This document shows, piece after piece, positions 16,634 to 26,700 of a stretch of 64,000 nucleotides of DNA. The notes below the pieces were generated by a model. It was not told where the DNA came from and made no database searches. It saw only the letters and a program-made list of their open reading frames with translations. Numbering within the stretch: position 1 is the stretch's first letter; the number at the start of each line of letters is the position of its first letter. Both the position numbers and the translations under genes were made by a program. Source of the DNA: Planctomycetota bacterium (GTDB lineage Bacteria > Planctomycetota > UBA1135 > GCA-002686595); contig JACKHT010000012.1 in assembly GCA_020638855.1 (NCBI GenBank), positions 1 through 64,000 of the forward strand, read 5' to 3'.

Positions 16634-17022
16634 GGGGATCGATGGGGTGGGGCTGTTCGAGAGGGGCAGGGAAAGCGGTGCTGCGGTGGAGGGTTGGGCC
16701 CTAGGAAATCTCCTCGGGGGCCAAGTGGTCGGATTCTGCGGTAGCGTCGGGGTGTGGACGGTAAGGCACGGGGACCTGTTGCTGAGCCCCCAGGTCTGGG
16801 GTCCAAGGCCATGCTGCGCCGGTTGCCGGGTTGTTTGTGGGCGGACGATTGTAGGTTCCAAACGTGGGCGGAACACGGGCCAGCCGCGACTCCCCGTCCG
16901 CTGCTTGGCACGCACAGGCCATGGATCCCCTTGCAAAATCCCCCAGCCCTGGGGCGAACCGCTTCGGTGCGCGGGGTACGCTGCGCGTCCAGCCACCGCC
17001 CCGGGTAGGCTGGGCGGCCCCC
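16634..17022. other. Divergent intergenic region, 389 bp
   Basis: It lies between the divergent thioesterase and importer permease genes, so both promoters should be here. I see no AT-rich -10 box that stands out. I looked for the conserved boxes of a cobalamin riboswitch because the permease is of the FecCD/BtuC type and found none. An ATG at 16864 is in frame with the permease but would add a basic proline-rich extension that does not look like a leader. Confidence 0.4.
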
Positions 17023-18129
17023 ATGGATCCCAAAAGCCTCGCCCACGCACCGTCCCTGGCGCCCAGCGATCCGCGCTCACAGCGGGTGCGCTGGGTGGCG
17101 TTGGGTTTGTGCGGGCTGCTGCTGGCGGCCACTTGGGTCTCGCTGGGCGTCGGACGCAGCGGTGACGTAGGCGCGCGCGAAGGCGTGCGCGGATTGTTGG
17201 CTTGGCTGGGGCTCGCCGATCCGTTGGAGCCTACCCAAGCTTGGATCGTCGGGCTGCGCTGGACGCGGACCCTGGTCACGGCTTTGGTCGGAGCATCGCT
17301 CGCGTACGCGGGGGCTTTGCTGCAGGGCGTTTTCCGCAACGACTTGGCGGCGCCTTCGATCCTCGGAACCACAGCGGGAGCCAGTTTGGGCGCCTCGATC
17401 GCGATTTTGGCGGCGGGGGGACAAGGTTTGGAGATCCTCAATCGCCTCGGGCCAGCGCCGGTGTTGGTGCAGGTGTGCGCGTTCTTGGGCGCAGCTGGGG
17501 TGACTTGGTTGGTGGCGATTCTGGGGCGCGTGGGCGGTCGCTTTTCGATCCCCACGCTGCTGCTGGTAGGCATCGCGATCAACGCGGTGGTGGGGGGCAT
17601 TCTGGCGGCGTTGCAGTCGTTTGCCTTGGCGGACTTCGAAGTGGCGCGCGCTTTGTTCGCCTGGGGTTTTGGACACTTGGATGACAAGGGCACGTCAGAG
17701 ATTGCCATGGTGGGCGCGGCGCTGGTCGTGGGCGCCTGCGTGATCCCCTTTGTCGCGCGCGAGTTGGACATGCTCGAAGCCGGCGAAGAGGACGCCGCTG
17801 CCTTGGGGGTGAACTTGGTACGCGTCAAGGCCCTGGCGCTCTTGGCGGCCACCCTTTGCGCCGCCGCGAGCGTGGCGGCCGTGGGGCAGATCGCATTCGT
17901 GGGGCTGGTCGTACCGCACATCCTGCGCCTCTTGGCGGGGCGCAGCTACAGAAAGCTGCTTCCGTTGTGCTTGCTGGGCGGTGCGGCATTCCTGTTGAGC
18001 ATCGATGCCAGCCAACGCGCGCTTTTGGGTGACATGCGTTTGCGCCCGGGTGTCACGCTTTCGTTGGTGGGCGGCCCCTTCTTCCTGTTCCTGTTGGTCA
18101 AGAGCCGCAAGAGGATGACGTCGTGGTAA
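17023..18129 (+). CDS. FecCD/BtuC-type ABC importer permease
   Basis: A 368-residue integral membrane protein with about ten transmembrane segments. Family signatures include LRWTRTLVTALVGASLAYAG near the start and DLAAPSILGTTAGASLGA, the G-rich second segment. Later come a VGQIAFVGLVVPHILRLLAG segment and the PGVTLSLVGGPFFLFLL C-terminal segment. It imports a metal chelate such as a siderophore, haem or cobalamin. Its partner ATPase overlaps its 3' end by 7 bp. No substrate-binding protein gene is adjacent on either side, which is unusual. Confidence 0.92.
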   Translation: MDPKSLAHAPSLAPSDPRSQRVRWVALGLCGLLLAATWVSLGVGRSGDVGAREGVRGLLAWLGLADPLEPTQAWIVGLRWTRTLVTALVGASLAYAGALLQGVFRNDLAAPSILGTTAGASLGASIAILAAGGQGLEILNRLGPAPVLVQVCAFLGAAGVTWLVAILGRVGGRFSIPTLLLVGIAINAVVGGILAALQSFALADFEVARALFAWGFGHLDDKGTSEIAMVGAALVVGACVIPFVARELDMLEAGEEDAAALGVNLVRVKALALLAATLCAAASVAAVGQIAFVGLVVPHILRLLAGRSYRKLLPLCLLGGAAFLLSIDASQRALLGDMRLRPGVTLSLVGGPFFLFLLVKSRKRMTSW

Positions 18130-18983
18130 GTCCCTTCGCAGTGCAAGTCCCGGCAGCGGCCGGTTCGGAGCTGTTGGTCGCCCGCGACGTGGCCTTTGGC
18201 TACGGCAGCGAGCCGGACGTCTTGCAGGGTGTTTCGCTCAGCGTTCGTGCCGGTGAGATGCTGGCGTTGTTCGGACCCAACGGAGCCGGCAAGTCGACCC
18301 TCTTGCGCATTCTGGGCGGACTGTTGGTGCCCCAACGGGGCGAGGTACGCGTGCTGGGCCAAGCGGTCGGCGCGCTCGCATCCACCGAACGCGCCCGCGC
18401 AATCGCGCGCATGCCCCAAGGGTTGGATGCTTGGCCTGACATGCGCGTGGGAGATTTGATTTGGAGCGGTCGCTATTGCCACCAACCCAAGCGATCTTGG
18501 CGCAACGCTTTCTTGCCGACGCAGGTCACCCGCGCTGACGCCCAAGCGGTCGAGCATGCCATGCAAGCCACTGACACCTTCTCGTGGCGCGAGCGCAGCG
18601 TGCGCGAGCTGTCGGGTGGCGAACGCGAACGCGTCTTGCTCGCACGGGCTCTGGCCCAGGATTCGCCGGTGCTGCTGGCGGATGAGCCGACCCGTTCGCT
18701 CGACCCGGGGCACCAGCTCGAGGCCTTCGGATTGTTGCGCGAACAAGCCCAAGCTGGGCGCGCGGTGTTGGTGGTCACCCACGATTGGAACCTCGCGAGC
18801 CAGTTTGCCGATCGGTTGGTGTGTTTGGCCCAGGGGCGCGTGGTTGCTGAGGGGACGCCGGGCGAGGTGCTGCGCGCCAAGGTCTTGGAACCGATCTACG
18901 GGGCGCACCTTTTCTTTGGCGACTTGCCCCGGTCGGCGGGGGGTAGCACTCCGTTTGTTTTGCCTTGGCAGGACCGCGAGTAG
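18123..18983 (+). CDS. ABC importer ATP-binding protein
   Basis: A 286-residue ATPase of the FecE/BtuD class. Walker A is GPNGAGKST, the signature is LSGGERERVLLARAL, Walker B is VLLADEPT, followed by the D-loop SLDPG and the switch histidine in VTHDW. It overlaps the permease gene by 7 bp and probably starts with GTG at 18123, so the two are translated together and form one importer. The linker between Walker A and signature is longer than in E. coli BtuD (KRSWRNAFLPTQ region). Confidence 0.92.
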   Translation: MVSPFAVQVPAAAGSELLVARDVAFGYGSEPDVLQGVSLSVRAGEMLALFGPNGAGKSTLLRILGGLLVPQRGEVRVLGQAVGALASTERARAIARMPQGLDAWPDMRVGDLIWSGRYCHQPKRSWRNAFLPTQVTRADAQAVEHAMQATDTFSWRERSVRELSGGERERVLLARALAQDSPVLLADEPTRSLDPGHQLEAFGLLREQAQAGRAVLVVTHDWNLASQFADRLVCLAQGRVVAEGTPGEVLRAKVLEPIYGAHLFFGDLPRSAGGSTPFVLPWQDRE

Positions 18984-19287
18984 CCGTGGTCGCACACATC
19001 GGCGGCAGTCCGTCCTAGCTGCTAGGAAATGGACAAAGACCGGGAATCGGCCCAAGCCGTACGTGGTTCCGGGCAGGGAAGGGCCCCAAGACCGTGAGCC
19101 GGCCCAACTCTGCGGGTGGGCCCGAAGCCGTGGGCGAATCTAGGCGCCGAGCTCGCGTCACCACAGGCCGCGTACAGCCTTTGAAAAGGACTGGCGAGCT
19201 CGACCCCTCCTGGGGTACAACCTTTGGCCCTTTGGCCTAGCCCGTTCGGGAGCGGCCTAGGGCTCCTCCCAGCCCCCGACTCGCCCC
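18984..19287. other. Intergenic region with a CTAG palindrome
   Basis: A 304-bp gap. Thirty bases after the ATPase stop codon is a short hairpin, TCCTAG-CTG-CTAGGA (19013-19027), without a T tract. The rest is GC-rich with repeated GGCCCAA and GCCGTG words. I see no gene and no clear promoter for the membrane protein that follows. Confidence 0.35.
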
Positions 19288-20199
19288 ATGGCCTTCGACA
19301 CGGAAAGCGCCCCGACCCGCCCCCAAGCCAAGGCTGGGGATCCCATGGTCGCGCTGCTACTCACCTGGTTCGTTCCGGGTGCTGGCCATGCGTACTTGGG
19401 GCGCATGGGTTTTGCCTTGATCGCTTTCGTGGTGATCGAAGGGTTGTACCTGGCGGGCGTGATGTTCTCGCATGGCATGTTCCTCGAGTACCTGCCCGCC
19501 GAAATGCGTTCGCGCTTCGCCCCCGCCTTGACCCCGGAGGCGGGCAACTTGGGCGCGTTGCTGTTGCACATCAAGCAGTATGGATATGGCGCGCCGTTTC
19601 CACGGCCTTGGCCCAGCCACATGGACCTGGGTACGGCCCTGACCGCCATCAGCGGTTTCTTCAACGTGATCCTGATGTCGCGCGCCCACTTCGATGCGCG
19701 CCATCCAGTGCGCGAGAGCGGCAAGCCCGTCGGCCCGGCCCTGGCCGCCGGATTGTGCTGGGTGATTCCGGGTTTGGGGCAGTTTGTCCAAGGCCGCAAG
19801 CTGCGTGGAATCCTCATCGCGGTCCTGCTCGTCGGACTGTTTGCTTCGGCGTGCGTGCTGGCCGAAGGCGCCAACCTGGATCGGGAGCGGCACTTTTACT
19901 ACTGGGCTGGCCAGTCGATGCTGGGATTGTCCGCCTACGTGGCCGAGTTCGCCCATGGCCACCCCTTGCTGACCGAGCTGCCCCTGCGCGTGGATGCGGG
20001 GGTCGTGATTGGTTGCGTTGCCGGGCTGCTCAACATCCTGGTCATGCTCGACGCCTACGGCTACAGTGAGGCCAAGTACCTGGGAACCGATCCCCCGCGG
20101 TCGGCCAAGTCGCGCGCCAAACTCGAAGCCGAGGCGAAAGCGCAAGCCGAGGCGGACGCCAGTGTTGAATCGAAGGTCGAAACGGAGGTGCCCGCATGA
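19288..20199 (+). CDS. Multi-pass membrane protein (DUF6677-like)
   Basis: A 303-residue protein. It contains two similar halves, each with a small-residue helix hairpin: LLTWFVPGAGHAYLGRMGF near residue 25 and LCWVIPGLGQFVQGRKLRG near residue 155. This PGxGxxxxGR pattern is the TM2-domain-like signature of DUF6677 proteins, which are conserved in Planctomycetota. The C-terminal 30 residues are a charged AKLEAEAKAQAEAD tail, likely coiled. The function is unknown. It overlaps the next gene by 4 bp (ATGA), so the two are co-translated. Confidence 0.75.
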   Translation: MAFDTESAPTRPQAKAGDPMVALLLTWFVPGAGHAYLGRMGFALIAFVVIEGLYLAGVMFSHGMFLEYLPAEMRSRFAPALTPEAGNLGALLLHIKQYGYGAPFPRPWPSHMDLGTALTAISGFFNVILMSRAHFDARHPVRESGKPVGPALAAGLCWVIPGLGQFVQGRKLRGILIAVLLVGLFASACVLAEGANLDRERHFYYWAGQSMLGLSAYVAEFAHGHPLLTELPLRVDAGVVIGCVAGLLNILVMLDAYGYSEAKYLGTDPPRSAKSRAKLEAEAKAQAEADASVESKVETEVPA

Positions 20200-20396
20200 A
20201 CAACCTTTGGATCCACACGGGGTTGTTTGTCTTGGTCAGTTCGGTGATCGTGGCGATCTCGTGCATGTTTGCCGATAGCGATGATCGAGCCGCCCTGCGC
20301 TCCTTTCCGCGGCGCTGGCTGTCGTTCATGGGCGGTTGTTTGCTGGTCGTGGCGGTGATGTTGGTGCTCGAACACACGTTCGCTTCGATCCACTAG
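20196..20396 (+). CDS. Small two-helix membrane protein
   Basis: A 66-residue protein with two hydrophobic helices (residues 6-25 and 44-62) joined by a basic/acidic loop (ADSDDRAALRSFPRRW). Its start codon overlaps the stop codon of the preceding gene by 4 bp, supporting both the start and a shared function with the DUF6677-like protein. Its 3' end overlaps the convergent dprA stop by 4 bp. No family is recognised. Confidence 0.7.
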   Translation: MNNLWIHTGLFVLVSSVIVAISCMFADSDDRAALRSFPRRWLSFMGGCLLVVAVMLVLEHTFASIH

Positions 20397-21277
20397 CCCA
20401 GCCTGCTGGGATCCATGGGTGGCGCTCGGTACAGCCCACCCGGGCCGCGCAGGACCCAGCCCGCCAGCTGGAGTTCGGCCAAGTGAGCCAGCAATTCGGG
20501 TAGCGGTAGATCCAAGCGTTGCACCAATTCATCGACGCCCAGGCTCTCGCCTTGCAACGCCTCGCAGATCCTGGCTTCGGTCGCACCGGTGGGTCGCGGC
20601 GAGCCCTGCTCTGCTTCCATCGGAACCGAGTGCCCCAAGTCAGCCAGCACCTGTTCGGGCGAGCCCACCGCGCGGGCCCCCTCGCGCAAGAGTCGCAGCG
20701 ATCCTTGGGCCATCGGATGGTCCACCCGTCCGGGTAAGGCGAACACTTCGCGGCCTTGTTCCAGCGCCCAGTGCGCGGTGATCAGCGAGCCCGACGCGTG
20801 GGCGGCTTCGATGACCAGCACCGCATCGCACAGGCCCGCGATCAAGCGGTTGCGCAGGGGGAAGTGATGGCGGCGCGGACCCTGACCCGGTGGGTGCTCG
20901 CTCAAGAGCACACCATGGGCCATTAGGCGTGCCAACCCGTCGAAGCGCGGCCAGGGTTCGTCCACCCCGTTGCCAAGCACGGCAATCGTGGCGCCTTGTG
21001 CGTCGAGGCAACCCAGGTGCGCGGCCTGGTCCACTCCGCGCGCCATACCGCTGACGATGGTGTAGCCTGCCCGGGCGAGCGCCGCGCCAAAGCGGTAGGC
21101 CTGGTCGAGTCCGTACCCGCTGGCCGAGCGGCTTCCAACGATGGCCAGCCGGCGGGGCGACTGCAGGCACTCGATGCGTCCCCGCAACCAAAGCTCGGTG
21201 GGCGGATTGGGGATGGCTTCGAGCTCCGCTGGCCACGAACGCCCACCCGGAACCACATGCAGCGGAATCGATTGCAT
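20393..21277 (-). CDS. dprA: DNA-processing protein DprA
   Basis: A 294-residue protein with the DprA Rossmann core: RLAIVGSRSASGYG, then TIVSGMARGVDQAAHLG, PPGQGPRRHHFPLRNRLIAG and EAAHASGSLITA. DprA loads RecA on incoming single strands during natural transformation. The C-terminal ~65 residues look like the winged-helix domain found in many DprA proteins (EARICEALQGESLGVDELV). The start at 21277 (MQSIPLHVV) is chosen; a longer frame reaches 21352. The N-terminal SAM-like domain seen in many homologues is short or missing. Confidence 0.9.
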   Translation of the reverse strand: MQSIPLHVVPGGRSWPAELEAIPNPPTELWLRGRIECLQSPRRLAIVGSRSASGYGLDQAYRFGAALARAGYTIVSGMARGVDQAAHLGCLDAQGATIAVLGNGVDEPWPRFDGLARLMAHGVLLSEHPPGQGPRRHHFPLRNRLIAGLCDAVLVIEAAHASGSLITAHWALEQGREVFALPGRVDHPMAQGSLRLLREGARAVGSPEQVLADLGHSVPMEAEQGSPRPTGATEARICEALQGESLGVDELVQRLDLPLPELLAHLAELQLAGWVLRGPGGLYRAPPMDPSRLG

Positions 21278-21393
21278 GCACTCAAGACCGCTTCGGACCG
21301 TGTTGGGTGACCTACGAAACGCCAAAAGTCCACTTTGCCCAAGGCATACCAAGCAGATCGGCGGTTTTGGCGGCTCAACGCTAGGATGGGGCC

Positions 21394-22479
21394 ATGATTA
21401 CCACAGCATTTTCCATCGCCGGTTTGGCCCTCGCGGCCAACCTTGCGGTGTGGAACCCTGTGCCGCAAGCCAACGAGCTCAAAGTTGGCGACCCGGCACC
21501 TACCCTTCAGATCGCCGAATGGGTGAAAGGCGCACCCATTCCTTCGCTAGCGAAAGACCACGTCTACGTGATCGAGTTCTGGGCCACCTGGTGAGGCCCG
21601 TGCATTGCCAGCATGCCTCATCTGAGTGAGATTCAGAAGAAGTATGCGAATGATGGCGTGACCATCATCGGAGTCAGCAAAGAAGACAGCAACAACTCGC
21701 TCGAAGCCGTTCGTAAGATGACGACGGAAAAGGGCGACACCATGGGCTACACCGTCGCCTGGGACAAGGATGGCGCGACGTACAAGAGCTACATGACGGC
21801 CACCGGCCAGCGCGGCATCCCCACGAGCTTCATCATCGATGGCAAGGGGCGCTTGGCTTTCATCGGCCACCCCATGGAGCTGGACGGACCCTTGGCTCGC
21901 GTCGTGGCAGGCACTTGGGACCCTGAAAAGGACTTCGGGGCCATCGTCAAGCAGCGCGAGTTGCGCCAAGCGATGTTCTCCGATCAAAACGCGTTGATGA
22001 AGGCCACCCAGGACTCGGTGCAAGGCAAAGGCGCCGGCGCGGTCATGGAACAATGGCGCGCCTTCGTGGCCAAGTTCCCAGAGGGTGCCAAGCAAGCGCG
22101 AGACCTTGAGTATCGTGTCCTGGTTGCCGTGGGCGAATACGACCAAGCCGCTGTGCTGGGTCGACAATTGGTCGACGAGGCTGTGCAGGCCAAGGACGCT
22201 AGCACGCTCAACCGCCTCACCTGGGACATCGTCGATCCCGAGCGTCAGCTCGAGAAGCGTGACCTGGGATTGGCCCTGTACGGGGCCACGATGGCGTGCA
22301 ACTTCACCGACTACAAGGAAGCCAGCATCCTCGACACCTTGGCCCGCGCGCACTTCGAGTGCGGTGGATTGGCCATGGCCATCGAGTTGCAGGAGAAAGC
22401 CGTGGCGAATGCCACCGGTCGCATGAAGAAGAGCCTCGAAGCAACGCTCGCAGAGTACAAGACCGCCTCGGAGCAGTAG
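21394..22479 (+). CDS. TlpA-like thioredoxin-fold protein with in-frame TGA, probable selenoprotein
   Basis: Read through TGA at 21592-21594, this is one 361-residue frame. Residues 1-15 form a signal-like segment, followed by a TlpA/AhpC-type thioredoxin fold. The active site reads VIEFWATW-TGA-GPCIAS. TGA replaces the first cysteine of the WCGPC motif at residue 67, exactly where selenocysteine occurs in UxxC redox proteins. Downstream the frame is intact, including GIPTSFIID with the cis-proline and a helical C-terminal half (residues 200-361) that may form TPR-like repeats. The reader should not take 21594 as the gene end, nor 21613 as a start. Alternatives are a nonsense mutation or a sequencing error, but nothing else in the gene is damaged. 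Confidence 0.75.
21618..21640 (+). promoter_or_regulatory. Candidate bacterial SECIS hairpin
   Basis: TCTGA (21621-21625) pairs with TCAGA (21633-21637), with two further pairs (T21618-A21640, C21619-G21639) beyond an A-A mismatch. The 7-nt apical loop GTGAGAT starts with G and begins 31 nt after the TGA. Position and loop fit the usual description of bacterial SECIS elements. A second hairpin starts at the TGA itself (TGAGGC 21592-21597 with GCCTCA 21615-21620) and would compete. The prediction is by eye only. Confidence 0.4.
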
Positions 22480-22586
22480 TTCTCAGGTGTCTACACGTGG
22501 GGCCCGTGCCCGTGGATCCTTGGGGTCTGCGGTCGCGGGCTCTGCTTTTGGCTTGGTGGTTGGGCGAGAGCGGCCCACGCATGGGG

Positions 22587-23663
22587 TCAACGACCCGCGG
22601 CCCAGGCTTGCAATGCGCGCCGATCGGTCGTGATTTTCGCGCCCGCTCTCAGCTCGACCGATTGGGCGGTGAGCGCCCCGGTCAGAGGTTGGTCCGCTTC
22701 CAGCACCAGACCCGAAAACGGCGCGTAGATGAGCCCATACATCGCTCCGGATCCCAAGAGCTCCAACGGCACATGGATCTCCGGCTTGGACTCCGATCCG
22801 TCCCCTTTGATTCGATCCCGCAAGGCCTCGGCGCGGAGGTCGGCTTCGCTCTTTGGAGCCAAGCCGGCCTCGTCGATCCACGGAGTGCCAGAGCCGACCA
22901 ACAGCGCAAAGCGAGTTCGATCTTCGGGCTTCGAAATCCAGACGGTTTCGGCTCCCAAGCGGCACGCGTCGGTGACGCGCACCACGACCGGACCCGCGCT
23001 CGTGTCGAGCGCGATGCGCGCTTGATCGCGCACCAGCCATTGCTCCAACCATAGTTCCAAAGGGCCGACCAGGGTGAGCTCGGCATCCCGCGCGACCTCC
23101 AACCGGCGGAACTCGGCCGATGGTCCCGCAAGCGAATGCGAGCCCGTGGACAAACTCCAATCGCCGGCAGAACCGAAGTCGTGCGGCGGCAACTCGGGCC
23201 ATTCCTTGCGCAGCGCCACGGGTTCGATCGAGCCGGTCACATACGTTCCTTTGGCCAGCTTGGTCTGATCTGCCCACGCGGCGCGCGCTGAGCCCACCAC
23301 CACCGTGGGCCCCGCACCAGGAGCGCTGAGAAGTTCGATCGATCCCAAGGCTCCCACGGCGGCTTGCCCGGTTCCTTGGGTCAGCCCCTCGACGTAGGTC
23401 TGAAACGGGGAATCCACATCATCGATGACCGCCCCCGGACCCAAACGCAACGTCGACAGCGAAAACACGCCAGGGGGCGGTTCGCAGGGAGCGGCCCGCC
23501 TTGATCGCCCCCAGCCACTGCCCCATAGGCCTCCTGGGTCGTCGAAGCCTTGGAACGGCCAACGGGCGACCACGGCAATGGGCAGCAGCGCGACCAGGAC
23601 CGTCAGCACGAGGGCTCGGCTGGGACGCTTTTGGATGCGGGAGAACATGGGCAGATTCCGCAT
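22587..23663 (-). CDS. Membrane-anchored or exported protein of unknown function
   Basis: A 358-residue protein with a basic N-terminus and one hydrophobic segment (residues 17-35, ALVLTVLVALLPIAVVARW), then a predicted beta-rich domain. Strand-like repeats such as LTLVGPLELWLEQWLV and LGSGAMYGLIYAPFSGLVLE recall the DUF7305/PilX-associated and bactofilin-like folds, but I cannot assign it. It may be pilus-assembly related; this is a guess. The Met at residue 6 (23648) is an alternative start. It converges on the selenoprotein gene, with 107 bp between them holding nothing identifiable. Confidence 0.65.
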   Translation of the reverse strand: MRNLPMFSRIQKRPSRALVLTVLVALLPIAVVARWPFQGFDDPGGLWGSGWGRSRRAAPCEPPPGVFSLSTLRLGPGAVIDDVDSPFQTYVEGLTQGTGQAAVGALGSIELLSAPGAGPTVVVGSARAAWADQTKLAKGTYVTGSIEPVALRKEWPELPPHDFGSAGDWSLSTGSHSLAGPSAEFRRLEVARDAELTLVGPLELWLEQWLVRDQARIALDTSAGPVVVRVTDACRLGAETVWISKPEDRTRFALLVGSGTPWIDEAGLAPKSEADLRAEALRDRIKGDGSESKPEIHVPLELLGSGAMYGLIYAPFSGLVLEADQPLTGALTAQSVELRAGAKITTDRRALQAWAAGR

Positions 23664-23771
23664 AGGAATCGCCCAATTGGGGGGGCTGCTTGAGGGTTCC
23701 TTGGGGTCGGAGCGGGGTTTCGCAGGGCGAGTCGCGGGTATGGGGCGACTTTGCGTAGTCGTACGACTCCG

Positions 23772-26700
23772 CTAGCGCTCCGAAGCCACCAAGAACGCCA
23801 CCAAGTCCCGCAACTCCTGATCGCTCAGAAACGGCCGCAGGGCAGGCATGGCCGTAGCCGGGGCGGTCCAGCTAGCAGCCAGTTTGGCACCAGGATCGAG
23901 GATCGACTCTAGGATGTCCGAAGGCTTCAACCGCTTGCCCACGTCGCCGAGGTCGGGGCCGATCGAGCCTCCGGCTCCGTTCCAGGCGTGGCAACGGTTG
24001 CAGGCGACGATTTGGTTTTCGAAGAAGACCTTGCGGCCAGCCGCGATGTTGCCGCCCTTAAGGAAAGTTTCGGGATCGCTCGCTGGCACGGCGGCGGGAG
24101 CTTCGGAGGAAAACCGCTGGGCCAAATCCAACAACGAGCGCAGATCTGCGGCCGAACCGAGCGAGACCAACTCCAAATCGTCGTACACGGCTTCTCCGGT
24201 GGACTGACCCCAGCCACCATACAAGCAGTTGATGCTGATCTCGGTCTCTCCGGGAACGGTTTCGAATTCGAGCGCAACCTGAGTCCAATCCTGGTCGCCC
24301 TGCACGTATTCGGTGACCACGTGCCGCGGATGGATGTTGAGCAAGGCCCCGTGGGTCGAGCCCGGGTGGGTGAGGCCTTGGGTCCGGATCCAAGCGCTCA
24401 AGCGATAGCGCGTGTTGGGGGCGACGGGCACATCGGTGTACCACGAGGTGTCGGCGCCTTGGGTCGAACGAATCACCAGAGCGCGGCTCGCGTCACGACC
24501 TTGGCCCGTTTCCCAGGTGTGTTCGGCGCTGCCGCTGTACGTGCGCGGGCGCCAGCCCAGGGGGGCGTCGCTGCGCTCGGGATCGGCGGTTTCCATGCCG
24601 GGGTTTTGGAGCAGGTTGGGAGCAGCCTCCGGCGAGTCGGGGGGCAACAATGGGGTGGCGGCTGCCAGGAACGGGTCGGCGTGGCTGGCGATGGCCGCTT
24701 TCAGGGCTTGCTGGAGCCACCCGTCATGGCCCGTAGGCACCAGCGCGCGGCTGGCGAGTGCGACTCCAATGGCTTGCGACGAGGGCATGCGCGCGGCGGC
24801 CAGCAACGCATGGCGCGCCAGATCGAGCGAGCTCGACTCGAGCAATCCCGAGCGGGCCAGCAGCGTGGCGCAGGCATCGGTGGCGGGCAGCGCATCGAGC
24901 GCGGCCTTTTGCACGTCGAGACTTCCCGAGCGCAACGCACGCTCGAGCGCCTCGCGACCGGCATCGCTGGCCAACGCCTTCAAGCCCGCCAAGGTGCGCA
25001 ACGCATCGGGGCTCTCGAGCGTCAAGAGCGCCGGAATGGCCTTGGTGCGCTGTTCTTCCACCAAAATGCGCCGGGCCGTGTCGCGCCAGAAGCGATTGGG
25101 ATGCGACAGGGCTTGCACCAGTTGGGCCGTATCCGCGCCCGCCAGCGAGAAGGGCTCTGGCTTGGTTCGCTTGCGTACCAAGCGGAAGATACGCCCATGC
25201 TCCGAATCGCGCAGCGGGTTCAAGTGCGCGTTGCCGGCGCCGTAGTCCACCTGGGGCAGCCCGCGTTCGGGGTTGCCGGGCAGGTTGTGCAGGATCAAGA
25301 ACTGGGCAAAGTCGGCGATCCAAATCGCCCCATCGGGTCCCACCTCGGCTTGCACCGGGCAGAACCAGTCGTCGATGGACACGCAGGCGTTGAACGCGTC
25401 TTGGGTCTTCCAGCCGGAGCCTTCGGGATAGGCGTTGAAGCGTCCGACGAGGTGCCCGGTCGGGCCGCATACCAGCGCGCTCCGTTCGTTCCAGCCCGCC
25501 GGCAACCGGTCGCCGCTGACAAATGCGTGCCCGGCGCCGGCGGTGTACTCGCCGAAGAAGTCGCCCTGGTGCAGTTGCGCCAAGGCCGGATGGAAGCGCG
25601 GGCTATCGAACACGGGCGCGGCACCGGGAGCATCGGGCAGGGCCTTGGCGAGCAGCGTCTTGGGCGCACCCACAAAGAAACTAGGAGCCCCGTTGGCGGT
25701 CGATCCAAACAGCTCGCCATCGGCGCGGAAGCCCAAACCCCAGGTGTTGTTGGTGAATTGCGCCACGAATTCGGGCCCAGCGGTTCCCGGAGTCCAGCGC
25801 CACAATCCACTCCCAAAGCGCTGCCCGGAGGGCCCCTCAAAGCCCGAGTAGCCTACCGCACCCCAAATCCCATTGTCCGGTCCCCAGCGCAGGTTGGAGG
25901 GGCCCGCATGGGTGTCCCAGGTACCGAATCCGTGGAATAGCGTCAGCACTTGGTTGCATTGGTCGTCGCCGTCGGGGTCGGTCAACAGCAACAGGTCGGG
26001 CGCTTGGGTGACGATCAAACCCGCTTGCACCTTGAGCAGCGAGGTGGGCAGGTTGAGTCCCGAGTGGAACACCGTCTTCTTGTCGGCGTGACCGTCGCCG
26101 TCGGTGTCCTCGAGGATGCTGATGCGATCGGTGCCATGGCGTTCGGCTTGCACGCCGTTGGGGTAATCGGGGGTTTCGATGACCCACAACCGGCCACGCT
26201 CGTCCCAGGTCATGGCGATCGGATTGACGACCATCGGTTCGGACGCGAACAACTGGGCCTCCAAGCCGGCGGGCACGATCAGCGCTTGGCGGGCGGCTTC
26301 GGGGCTGGACGGCTTCTGGAGTTTCGGCGCGGGGTCGTGGCCCTCGTAGTTGGGCACCCATGCGTGTTCGACGGTCTCGAAGGTGGGGGGCTGGTAGGCC
26401 TTGCGCCGTGCGGCGACCTCGTCACCCGCCGTCCAATCGAGCGCCCGGATGAGCAGGTCGAGGTACGCGGGCTCGCGCCAGACGCGTTCGTCGTGGCCCG
26501 AAGCGGTGTAGTAGATGCGCCCCTTGCCCTCGCTCCGCACCCAGCTCCACGGCTCGCTGCCCCGCTGGCTGAGAACCACGCGATCGCCTGGCGCGTGGGT
26601 CTGCACGTAGGTCTCATCCCAAGCGGTGAAGTTGGGCCAGCCCGCCATCAGCGGGTGTTCGGGTGCCAAAACCTCCTGCTGGAACACCTCGGTTCCGTGG

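Noticed and set aside
16634..17022. Cobalamin riboswitch before the importer genes
   Set aside because: The conserved B12-box sequences could not be found on either strand.
21394..21594. A complete 66-residue protein ending at TGA
   Set aside because: It would stop in the middle of the thioredoxin active site, and the rest of the same protein continues in the same frame.
23988..25940. 650-codon plus-strand open frame opposite the ThuA/cytochrome gene
   Set aside because: Arginine/glycine-rich shadow of a GC-rich gene; no domain, and the opposite strand encodes clear domains.
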